The notes below the pieces were generated by a model that saw only the letters and a list, made by a program, of their open reading frames with translations, searched no databases and was not told where the DNA came from. A stretch of DNA of 39,515 nt from contig JAJZVX010000032.1 of assembly GCA_021846985.1 (NCBI GenBank), positions 1 through 39,515 on the forward strand. The letters are read 5' to 3'. Every line of letters begins with the position of its first letter. The stretch's first letter is position 1. Source of the DNA: Acidobacteriota bacterium (GTDB taxonomy: Bacteria; Acidobacteriota; Terriglobia; Terriglobales; Acidobacteriaceae). This document shows, in pieces, positions 1-6,409 of this stretch. A program made the translations under genes and the position numbers.

Positions 1-139
1 CAGCCCACCGCGGTCTGGATCAACCCACCCACTCCGACACATGCCACAGAGGGAAATCTACACTAAACTCTCACGCAACCTGTCTCAAAGTCGTTGACAC
101 GCTCCGCGCAGATCAGCCAGTTCTCCCCGGAATTGAGAA
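1..139. other. left edge of integrated element, no recognisable gene
   Basis: All six reading frames are short or lack a convincing start here. It lies just downstream of the small minus-strand helix-turn-helix gene ending at 140 and probably belongs to the same mobile element. A gene cut by the window edge cannot be excluded. Confidence 0.4.
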
Positions 140-313
140 TCACTTAGCCTCCGAGAGCAGTCGGGCGACCTCTTCGGGCGCAAACAACAATCTTCGGCAA
201 AGGTGAGTTGGCCGGAGGCGACCGGTACGAGTCCATTTGCGTACCGTGTGAGGACTGACCCGGCACAAGTCCGCCACCTCCCTTAAGGTCAACAGTCGCG
301 CGGTGTCAGCCAT
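140..313 (-). CDS. small helix-turn-helix (excisionase/MerR-like) protein, 57 aa
   Basis: This is a 57-residue DNA-binding protein made almost entirely of one winged-helix fold. Visible elements are an N-terminal LTLREVADLC segment, a recognition segment SPHTVRKWTRTGRL, and a wing with RRLLFAPEEV. That is the layout of the helix-turn-helix excisionase (Xis/AlpA, MerR-like) family. A longer frame opens at 406, but the ATG at 313 is preferred: it has a purine-rich GAGAGGGG ribosome site upstream and its first base overlaps the stop of the preceding gene (TAATG), implying translational coupling. It sits upstream of and divergent to an integrase operon, so a role in recombination directionality or repression is likely. 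That role is inferred from context. Confidence 0.7.
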   Translation of the reverse strand: MADTARLLTLREVADLCRVSPHTVRKWTRTGRLRPTHLCRRLLFAPEEVARLLSEAK

Positions 314-483
314 TACGCGCCCCTCTCTTTCCGGCGGCCTTCGACCGCATCGGCGGAGACTCGCCATTGTCCCTTGTCCTTTCGGGCTTTTAACCGTCCT
401 GCCCAAAGCAAGCTATAGAGATGGTGAAGTGTGACTTTGAGTCTGCGAGCAGCTTCAGCAACGGTAATTTCACGATCTGCCAT
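313..483 (-). CDS. very small helix-turn-helix (excisionase-like) protein, 56 aa
   Basis: The frame from ATG 483 to the TAA at 313-315 encodes 56 residues. It begins MADREITVAEAARRLKV and continues with an HLYSLLWAGRLKA segment and a QWRVSADAV wing. This is the same helix-turn-helix plus wing pattern as its downstream neighbour, with which it overlaps by one base (TAATG). A strong ribosome site, AAAGGAG, lies seven to eight bases before the start. It is first in a two-gene minus-strand operon diverging from the zinc-finger/integrase genes. Tandem small Xis-like proteins are common in integrative elements. The exact role (Xis, repressor or both) is inference; the coding call is strong because both start and coupling are well formed. 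Confidence 0.72.
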   Translation of the reverse strand: MADREITVAEAARRLKVTLHHLYSLLWAGRLKARKDKGQWRVSADAVEGRRKERGA

Positions 484-530
484 CGATTTTTCTCCTTTAC
501 AGCAACAACAGTATCAGTTACAGTATTTGC
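484..530. promoter_or_regulatory. divergent control region with ACAGTAT direct repeats
   Basis: These 47 bases separate the minus-strand Xis-like operon from the plus-strand gene at 531. They contain two copies of ACAGTAT (508-514 and 520-526) twelve bases apart, and also TTACAG twice. Spacing near one helical turn suggests an operator or Xis-binding site governing both directions. No clear sigma-70 hexamer pair was identified. Confidence 0.4.
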
Positions 531-1313
531 ATGAACCGTGACCGATACAAAACCGTTACCGGATTTGCGATCTTAGTTCCGGCTTTGGCGTCGGAAGCGA
601 TGGGTCAGGCAACATTCCTATCGGAGGCTGACCGCGTTCACCATGTTCGAGCGATCACGCTGGATGAGGTAAAGGCAGCGGCGAAAAAGCTACGGGGAGC
701 AGAGGCGGCTCGCTTCGATGCCTTGCTATCCCTTAGAGGCGCGCTGGAGAGCCGCGATCAGTTGGCGCTGAGTACCGCGAAGGAACGCATGAAAGAGTTC
801 TATCGGCTCCGGCAAGCCGAGAAACCAAAGATAACGGACTTTGATGAGGATGACTATGAGCGATTCCTTGGCGAGATAATTGCTGACCGAGTTGGACTGC
901 CACCGGAGGAAGCGGGCAAGTACATAAGCGGTAAGCGCCCAGGCCCCAGTGCGGAGGCAAATCCGCAAAGATGGTTTTCCTACGAGGTGTCTCAGGCTGT
1001 TGGGTTCCCTCTTGAGAATGCACAGGTCGTCCTCTGGTGGATAAATGGTGAATTCCGGCCCGCGATTTACTGCCCGGATGCAAAAACCGCCCTGTACATT
1101 CATACGTTTTTCCTTGCGCCGGTGGGCGGGTTAGGCTTTCGTATCTGTCCTTACGACGGAGAGCAGTTCTTTCAGGAACGACCGAATCAAGAGTATTGCT
1201 GTCCAGCACACAGAGAAGCGCATCGCGTAGCGCGATTTCGAGACAAACAAAAACGGAAGGCCACAAAGCGGGGAAAGGGTGGAAAGCGTCATGGCACTCA
1301 AAAAGCGCGGTAA
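531..1313 (+). CDS. element-borne protein with C-terminal zinc-finger-like motif
   Basis: This 260-residue protein has a helical, charge-rich N-terminal two-thirds of unknown function. A C-terminal module contains C206, C223-C224, H227 and H231 in the pattern C-P-Y-D-G ... Y-C-C-P-A-H-x3-H. A very basic tail rich in Lys and Arg follows. The module resembles CGNR-like treble-clef zinc fingers, although the usual second Cys after C206 is missing. The ATG at 531 has no obvious ribosome site; an ATG at 600 is an alternative. The 3' end overlaps the integrase start by 23 bases, so the two are probably coupled. A nucleic-acid-binding role in the element is inferred from the finger, the basic tail and the neighbours. 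I do not recognise a named family. Confidence 0.7.
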   Translation: MNRDRYKTVTGFAILVPALASEAMGQATFLSEADRVHHVRAITLDEVKAAAKKLRGAEAARFDALLSLRGALESRDQLALSTAKERMKEFYRLRQAEKPKITDFDEDDYERFLGEIIADRVGLPPEEAGKYISGKRPGPSAEANPQRWFSYEVSQAVGFPLENAQVVLWWINGEFRPAIYCPDAKTALYIHTFFLAPVGGLGFRICPYDGEQFFQERPNQEYCCPAHREAHRVARFRDKQKRKATKRGKGGKRHGTQKAR

Positions 1314-2628
1314 CACTTGGCACACGCATTTCTTTGTGGACGGAGAACGGTTCCGTCAATCGCTTGATACAAGCGACTGGCGGGAAGCGCAGCGCAAAGA
1401 GCGGGAGTTGATTGCCGAAGCCAAGGCGGGGAAATTGGCCGCGTCCAAAGACGAATTCTCCCGGCTTCCTTTCGGTGACGCAGCGGATAGGTTCATTGCG
1501 GATCGGCTTCCGCGTCTCGCCCCTCGCAGCGTCCAGACGGAGAAAGAGCGGGTGAAGCCCATCAAAGCGCGGATCGGCGGCGTTCCCGTGTGGCGGCTGA
1601 CTGTGGAACAGGTTCGCACCTATCTGCGGGAGCGCAAGGCGGCGGGCCGGTCGAATGCGACTCTCAATCGGGAGTTGGACATTATTCGCGGTGTACTCAA
1701 GCGGGCGAAACGCTGGCATCATTTTACGGATGAGATTCGCCCTCTGCCGGTTCGGGAGAATATCGGGCGGGCGCTCACCTATGAGGAAAAGGTCAAGCTG
1801 CTCAAACGGGCTGCGGCGCGTCCTGAGTGGCAGACGGCGACATGGGCGGCGCGGCTGGCTCTGAATACCACGATGCGCGGCTGCGAGCTTAAAGGACTAC
1901 GCTGGCGCGATGTGGACATGATCGGGCGGGCGCTCACGGTGCGGCACAGCAAGACAGAGGCAGGGGAAAGGGTCATCCCGCTCAATGCGGACGCCTGGGA
2001 GGTCATTCTGGCGCTTTACAGGCGCTCTCAGCAGTTGGGCGGCTTCGAGCCGGGGCATTATCTCTTTCCAGCCCTCAAGGGCGAGCGCAAGGAAGGACAG
2101 CAAGGCGACGGCGAGAGAAAGAAAGAGAAGATCGACCCTACGCGCCCGATGAAGACTTGGCGGACGGCATGGCGGCGGCTGACGCGGGCGATTCAATGCC
2201 CGGAATGCGGGCTGCTGCAAGACCCCGCCGATACCTGCTCCGAGTGCAAGGCGGACACGGCGGACGTGAAAAGCCCATTCCTCGGATTCCGGTTCCACGA
2301 TCTACGGCACCAAGCCATCACGGAACTGGCAGAGTCCAAGGCAAGCGATCAAACCATCATGGGGATTGCCGGTCACGTCTCCAAGAAAATGCTTCAGCAC
2401 TACTCGCACGTTCGCATGGAGGCGAAGCGTAGCGCACTGGAAGCGTTATCGATGAGACCGGCTCAGACGGGGGATTCAAAGGACACAGCGGAGGGTTACG
2501 ACACAAACAACGACACAAAAAAGCGGCAGCCCTGGGAGGGTATGCCGCAAGTCATTGAATCTTTGGTGGAGCTGAGCGGGATCGAACCGCTGGCCTCCTC
2601 GTTGCGAACGAGGCGCTCTCCCAGCTGA
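1291..2628 (+). CDS. int: tyrosine site-specific integrase with zinc-ribbon insertion
   Basis: A 445-residue phage-type integrase that cuts and rejoins DNA at attachment sites. It has an N-terminal arm-binding-like region (1-60), a SAM-like core-binding domain (about 60-150) and a catalytic domain (about 160-380). The catalytic set is complete: R196, K221, H336 and R339 in HDLRH, H362, and nucleophile Y371. Unusually, a four-cysteine knuckle (C303, C306, C316, C319) is inserted just before the HxxR block. The start is taken as the ATG at 1291, behind GGGTGGAAAG; a GTG at 1279 is possible. The last roughly 20 codons are read from the antisense strand of the tRNA-Ala gene, and the stop lies inside that tRNA. 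This is the classic arrangement of an integrase next to its own attachment site. Confidence 0.95.
   Translation: MALKKRGNTWHTHFFVDGERFRQSLDTSDWREAQRKERELIAEAKAGKLAASKDEFSRLPFGDAADRFIADRLPRLAPRSVQTEKERVKPIKARIGGVPVWRLTVEQVRTYLRERKAAGRSNATLNRELDIIRGVLKRAKRWHHFTDEIRPLPVRENIGRALTYEEKVKLLKRAAARPEWQTATWAARLALNTTMRGCELKGLRWRDVDMIGRALTVRHSKTEAGERVIPLNADAWEVILALYRRSQQLGGFEPGHYLFPALKGERKEGQQGDGERKKEKIDPTRPMKTWRTAWRRLTRAIQCPECGLLQDPADTCSECKADTADVKSPFLGFRFHDLRHQAITELAESKASDQTIMGIAGHVSKKMLQHYSHVRMEAKRSALEALSMRPAQTGDSKDTAEGYDTNNDTKKRQPWEGMPQVIESLVELSGIEPLASSLRTRRSPS
2564..2628. other. probable attachment site (int 3' end inside tRNA-Ala)
   Basis: The integrase coding sequence and the 3' two-thirds of the tRNA-Ala gene overlap here. 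Geometry fits standard tRNA integration: the tRNA is intact at this junction and the element lies on its 3' side, extending left beyond the window. A duplicate of the tRNA 3' end is expected at the far left end of the element. The exact crossover cannot be placed without that copy. Confidence 0.65.
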
Positions 2629-2639
2629 GCTACAGCCCC
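2564..2639 (-). tRNA. tRNA-Ala (CGC)
   Basis: A perfect 76-nt cloverleaf on the minus strand. The acceptor stem is GGGGCTG/CAGCTCC with the G3-U70 wobble that marks alanine tRNAs. The D arm is GCTC/GAGC, the anticodon stem CCTCG/CGAGG with loop TTCGCAA (anticodon CGC), and the T arm AGCGG-TTCGATC-CCGCT. The discriminator is A and the CCA end is encoded. It overlaps the integrase 3' end and serves as the element's insertion target while remaining complete. Confidence 0.97.
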
Positions 2640-2762
2640 ACGACTTTTCTATCTTACCAGCCACCGGCGAATCCGCAAAGGCTTTGACGCCGTGCGCAGA
2701 GAGATCGTCTTCCTTCGCGGCAGAGCAAAACGGGCTATCGCTTCCATCTTGCTGATGTCAAA

Positions 2763-2790
2763 AGGCCCCATCCATCAGGCCCCATCCATC
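2763..2790. repeat. tandem 14-bp repeat upstream of the HU gene
   Basis: Two perfect head-to-tail copies of AGGCCCCATCCATC (2763-2776 and 2777-2790) lie 68 bases before the HU start. They may be an operator or simple slippage; no matching regulator is visible nearby. Confidence 0.6.
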
Positions 2791-2857
2791 TTGTCCTCTC
2801 TTTTTTGCGACCTTTTCCGCCAAATCCGGTTATCCTGAAAGCGGAGGCCTAGACGAT

Positions 2858-3154
2858 ATGACAAAGGCAGATCTGGTCGAGAAAGTGACCCGGCTGGGAG
2901 ATTTGACTCGCCGCGACGGAGAGGTCATTGTTGAGACCATCTTCGATTCTGTGATCGGAGCTCTACAGAGCGGAGACAAGATCGAAATTCGCGGTTTCGG
3001 GTCTTTTCGCATTCGTCAGCGCAATCCGCGTATCGGACGCAATCCGAAGACGGGCGAACGCGTTGACGTCCCCGCCAAGCGCGTACCCTACTTCAAGCCG
3101 TCGAAGGAATTGCGCGACCTGGTCAATCCCGACGAGGCGGCAAGCGCCTCCTGA
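2858..3154 (+). CDS. HU/IHF-family DNA-binding protein
   Basis: A 98-residue nucleoid protein of the bacterial DNA-bending HU/IHF family. It has the expected order: an N-terminal helical dimerisation part (MTKADLVEKV), the signature IEIRGFGSFRIRQR, the beta-arm with RIGRNPKTGE and VPAKRVPYFKPS, and a final helix. The IEIRGFGSF and FKPSKELRD blocks look more IHF-alpha-like than HU-like, but IHF and HU cannot be separated safely in this group. GGAGG lies about 11 bases before the ATG. It is the first host-type gene to the right of the tRNA-Ala junction and appears monocistronic. Confidence 0.93.
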   Translation: MTKADLVEKVTRLGDLTRRDGEVIVETIFDSVIGALQSGDKIEIRGFGSFRIRQRNPRIGRNPKTGERVDVPAKRVPYFKPSKELRDLVNPDEAASAS

Positions 3155-3159
3155 GCAGG

Positions 3160-3182
3160 GTTTTTCTCATTCCTTGAAAAAC
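3160..3182 (+). terminator. possible weak terminator after the HU gene
   Basis: GTTTTTC (3160-3166) and GAAAAAC (3176-3182) form a seven-base, AT-rich stem directly after the HU stop. Stability is low and no T-tract follows, so termination is uncertain. The rest of the roughly 180-base convergent gap up to 3332 holds nothing else recognisable. Confidence 0.3.
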
Positions 3183-3332
3183 AGCCGCGGGGGCTTGCTC
3201 TTATCCAGGAATCTCCCCATACGGATCTGTCGTCAAGGGTTTGACGATAGATTCCCGCGGCACGGCAATCCCGCCGCGGTCCGGCTCTTTCTCTCTGGTG
3301 TCCAGATTGCCATCCCGGGGACAATTTCCTCT

Positions 3333-4406
3333 TCAGCCAGTGCTTCCGCGGATCCCGATGACACTCAGCATCCGGCCTGCCCGGCCTCGCGAAGCGCGAT
3401 GCGAAAAGAACAACTCTGGCTGGCAACTCGTGCAGCCTCCCACCAGCTTGATAGCCGCAGGCCGCAAGCCCGCATCCAGCAGTTGCCGCTTGTTGGCCTC
3501 GAAAAGATCCAGGTGAAGGCTGGGGCCAATCGGCGAGTGTCCAGGCGCTCGCTGGGTCAGAAACAACATTGGATACATGGTGCGGATTGGATCGCTGTCA
3601 TCCACTTCGTGGAACAGGTCGCGAAAGTAGGCAAACTGCGACTCAAAGCCCGACAGAACCTCCTCGCCGACGGCGTAGCAGCAGGGGCCGATTCCCGGAC
3701 CGATGGCGGCAACCATATCCTCGGGCCGGGAGCCAAATTCCAACCGCATGCGCCCAATGCCGTTCTCCACAATGCGTTGAACGGTACCCCGCCAGCCGGC
3801 ATGGAAGGCGGCCACGGCGCGGCGTTTGCAGTCGGCCACCAGAACAGGGATACAGTCGGCGGTCTGGATGCCCAGCAGGATTCCCGGCTCCGCCGTCATG
3901 AAGCCATCCCCGCGAGCAGTAGGGAGCATTTGCGTTTCCCGGGAAGCATCGCCTGTGCCGATGACGCGGACCAGCGTGGTGTGGATCTGACGTAGCGTCG
4001 CGAGCGGCACGGCGGCATCTCCCGTGACGGCCTTGACCAACCGGCGCCGGTTCTCGGCTACCAGTTCACGGCTATCCTCGGCGGTGAAGCCCAGATTCAA
4101 CTCGCCGTGAGCATCCTCAGCGCAATAGGCGCGGCTCACACCTCCCTTGCGGGTGCTGAAGCCGTGCCAAAGCCACGAAAACCTGCTCCAGCCGGCAGCG
4201 GTAAGCCAGTGCACGCCGTTTCCGGCTTCCCGGGGAAGAGCGGATTTACGGCAAAGCTCATGGGGAGATTTCTTTTCGAAGATCTTGCGCCGGGCGGATG
4301 CTGCTGCCCTGCCGCGCGGATGATGCGCCAGGCCGGCCTCTTTGAAAAGAGCGTCGATCAGCTCAATATCTGCCAGGGAACTATTTTGGGAAGAGGGAGT
4401 CTTCAC
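3333..4406 (-). CDS. pgeF: PgeF/YfiH-family purine nucleoside phosphorylase (laccase-domain)
   Basis: 357 residues of the Cu-oxidase_4/YfiH family. These zinc enzymes were once called polyphenol oxidases and are now known to act on purine nucleosides or correct peptidoglycan-precursor errors. The metal-site residues are visible as H142 in RQIHTT, C185 in QTADCIPVL and H202 in AAFHAGWRG. Other family blocks are HGFSTRKGGVS, GPGIGPCCYAVG, GGCTSCQPELFFSHR and the C-terminal GRMLSVIGIR. About 65 residues at the N-terminus precede the family core; an internal start is not obvious, so this extension may be lineage-specific. It is convergent with the HU gene and unlinked to other purine or cell-wall genes in the window. 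Confidence 0.9.
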   Translation of the reverse strand: MKTPSSQNSSLADIELIDALFKEAGLAHHPRGRAAASARRKIFEKKSPHELCRKSALPREAGNGVHWLTAAGWSRFSWLWHGFSTRKGGVSRAYCAEDAHGELNLGFTAEDSRELVAENRRRLVKAVTGDAAVPLATLRQIHTTLVRVIGTGDASRETQMLPTARGDGFMTAEPGILLGIQTADCIPVLVADCKRRAVAAFHAGWRGTVQRIVENGIGRMRLEFGSRPEDMVAAIGPGIGPCCYAVGEEVLSGFESQFAYFRDLFHEVDDSDPIRTMYPMLFLTQRAPGHSPIGPSLHLDLFEANKRQLLDAGLRPAAIKLVGGCTSCQPELFFSHRASRGRAGRMLSVIGIRGSTG

Positions 4407-4765
4407 CTCTCGATTGTATCGAGTTGGCGGGGCTGGGCAGGTGAGCAGGTGGGCCCGCCTTCCGGCGGGCCCGCTCCAGAGGCATTGAAGGGAGGAGGAT
4501 CCAGGGGGGATAGTGAGAAGAGGTCCAACTTCGGACCCTAGAGAAGGAGTGAGTACCTTTCTTGGAAGGGTATCTTTCGGGAAAGCCTCTGCTGGTTACT
4601 TGATTAGATGCATGGACGTCAAAAAGGTTGGCATCCACCCGAAACCGTGGTGGTTCGTGCTCCGGATGTCTGAATGCATGCCAATGCCTGCCGTCTTCCA
4701 GAAGCTGGTGGGAACATGCGGCGTACAGGGGAAGATAATTATTAAGTTGCATATTCTGGAAGGAG
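4407..4765. other. intergenic, 359 bases, no gene
   Basis: This is the divergent gap between pgeF and the membrane-anchored protein gene at 4766. Apart from the hairpin at 4451-4472 and a short AT-rich patch near 4735-4755 that could hold a promoter, I see no gene or RNA. Open frames here have no family features. Confidence 0.5.
4451..4472. terminator. perfect 9-bp GC hairpin (possible terminator)
   Basis: GGGCCCGCC and GGCGGGCCC flank a TTCC tetraloop. The hairpin lies upstream of pgeF on the minus strand and has no T-tract on either side. It could be a transcription roadblock, a leader structure or a dispersed palindrome. Confidence 0.45.
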
Positions 4766-5440
4766 TTGGCACTCTTTAGTATTGTGAAGCGCTGGTACTA
4801 TATCGTGCTTGCGGGACTCTTGCTGCTGGGGATTGGCTACATCTATCTTCATCGCCAGGACCTGGGACTTGTGGGTCCGCCTTCCGGTGTCGGCGACGGG
4901 TCGGGCGGAAATGCATCCATCGCTTCTCTTCATCCTCCACGCATCAACTGGACAACCGTGGAGCGCCCCAATGCCGGATTCAGGGTAGAAATGCCTGTGG
5001 ACGGCAAGGAAATTCAGGTTCCCGCATACAACGAGAACGGCGGGACCGATCAAGTCAACATGCTCTTTGCCTACCCTGCGGCCGACATCACCTTTTCCGT
5101 GGCATGGGCCGATAACCCACCGGTCGTACGCGTCAATGGACAGACGCCCGATCGCATTCTGGATATGGCCCGCGATGAGGCATTGACACGCACGCAAACC
5201 ACCTTGTCCGGGGAAACAAAGCTGATGGCCAGCGGTTTCCCCGCCCGTGACATTGTGGCCCGGAATGCCGGCGGCGGTGTTCTGGATACGCGTCTTGTTC
5301 TTGTCGGCCGGAGGCTTTATATGCTCACCACGGCCTTTCCCTCGGTCGATGTGCGCCGCGAACAGGACGTATTGCGATTTTTCAACTCTTTCACCGTCCT
5401 CAGATCCCGCAGCATCCCCGAATCGTTGCCTCCGGCCTGA
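4766..5440 (+). CDS. membrane-anchored hypothetical protein
   Basis: 224 residues with one N-terminal transmembrane helix (YYIVLAGLLLLGIGYIYL) followed by an extracytoplasmic domain. The domain has a WTTVERPNAGFRVEMPVDGKE stretch cut short here as the motif RPNAGFRVEMP, then alternating beta-type segments and an FFNSFTVL ending. Such 'profile then FFNSF' endings are typical of small uncharacterised periplasmic domains that measure or bind rather than catalyse; no catalytic motif is seen. The start is uncertain: TTG 4766 sits directly against AGGAG, and GTG 4784 is about 18 bases beyond it. Either leaves the anchor intact. I do not recognise the family. It stands alone and is convergent with the SDR gene. 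Confidence 0.65.
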   Translation: MALFSIVKRWYYIVLAGLLLLGIGYIYLHRQDLGLVGPPSGVGDGSGGNASIASLHPPRINWTTVERPNAGFRVEMPVDGKEIQVPAYNENGGTDQVNMLFAYPAADITFSVAWADNPPVVRVNGQTPDRILDMARDEALTRTQTTLSGETKLMASGFPARDIVARNAGGGVLDTRLVLVGRRLYMLTTAFPSVDVRREQDVLRFFNSFTVLRSRSIPESLPPA

Positions 5441-5567
5441 TCCTGGAATGGCCTGGGACGGCACCCGCACCCAGACCGGAAAGTTACACCTGACAGCGGG
5501 ATGCGGGACTCTGGCGATCCAGTTCTCTTTCCGTCATCGGGCGCTTGCCGGGCATTCATAGTCATGC

Positions 5568-6368
5568 TCAATGCGGGGTGCTCCGAGGGCGCGCTCCCTT
5601 CTCGACGAAGAAAGTAATCAGACCCGTGGGCAGGAAACGGACGATCAGTGAGAGCAGCGTGCCGCTCGCATTGGGAACGATGAGGCGCCGGCCACCGGCA
5701 AGGGCCGTAACAGCACGGCGGGCCACATCTTCAACCGGCTGAACGCCTCGTGCCTTGAAGACTTCCGCGCGCGAGACAGCGAAAAACTCGCTCTCCGTCG
5801 GTCCGGGACAAAGGGCCGTCACCTTCACACCGTAGCGCGCCACTTCCGCCGCCAGCCCGAGGGCGAAGTAGCGGTCGAAGACCTTACTTGCCGCGTAGGT
5901 GGCAAAGTACGGAAGCGGCTGGAAGCTGGCCGTGGAAGCCACCACCAGCACCCAGCCCTGCCGCCGTTCCACCATGCGCGAAACAAACAGGCGCGACAGG
6001 CGCACCATGGCCTCGCAGTTCACGCGCACCTGGCTCAGTTCCTGCTCAACCGGGCTGGAATGGAAGGCGCCATACTGTCCCAATCCCGCGTTGTTCACCA
6101 GAACATCCACCGCCAGGCCCGTGCCCTCGGTCGCCTCGTAGATTTGCTGGGGCGCCTCCGGATCGTTCAGGTCGGCCACAACCACGCGCGTCTCAGTTCC
6201 CTGAGCCGCAAGCTCGGCAGCCAGCGCCGCGAGCCGCTCACGGCGGCGCGCCGTGAGGACGAGTTTGGCGCCACGGCCAGCCAGTTCTCGCGCCAAAGCC
6301 GCGCCAATTCCAGCGCTGGCTCCTGTCACCAGCGCCCATTTACCATCGAATTCCTTCGTCCTTGCCAT
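5568..6368 (-). CDS. short-chain dehydrogenase/reductase (SDR)
   Basis: 266 residues of a classical NAD(P)-dependent SDR oxidoreductase. The Rossmann nucleotide site is TGASAGIG (15-22), with a basic RRRER after beta-2 that favours NADP. NNAG is at 92-95, and the active site consists of serines in VVASTAS (about 145-148) with Y158 and K162 in the YAASK motif. The start is placed at ATG 6368, behind AAGGAGG; a longer frame reaches 6413 but overlaps the upstream gene. The gene begins 41 bases after the M3 peptidase stop and probably shares its transcript. The substrate cannot be read from sequence; the family includes acyl-, sugar- and steroid-type substrates. Confidence 0.88.
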   Translation of the reverse strand: MARTKEFDGKWALVTGASAGIGAALARELAGRGAKLVLTARRRERLAALAAELAAQGTETRVVVADLNDPEAPQQIYEATEGTGLAVDVLVNNAGLGQYGAFHSSPVEQELSQVRVNCEAMVRLSRLFVSRMVERRQGWVLVVASTASFQPLPYFATYAASKVFDRYFALGLAAEVARYGVKVTALCPGPTESEFFAVSRAEVFKARGVQPVEDVARRAVTALAGGRRLIVPNASGTLLSLIVRFLPTGLITFFVEKGARPRSTPH

Positions 6369-6409
6369 AGCGGCTTCCTCCTTGCGGAGCATCCCTCGTA
6401 CCGGTGCAC

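Noticed and set aside
3063..3995. 310-residue plus-strand frame overlapping HU and pgeF
   Set aside because: It overlaps two recognised genes in other frames and has no family pattern.
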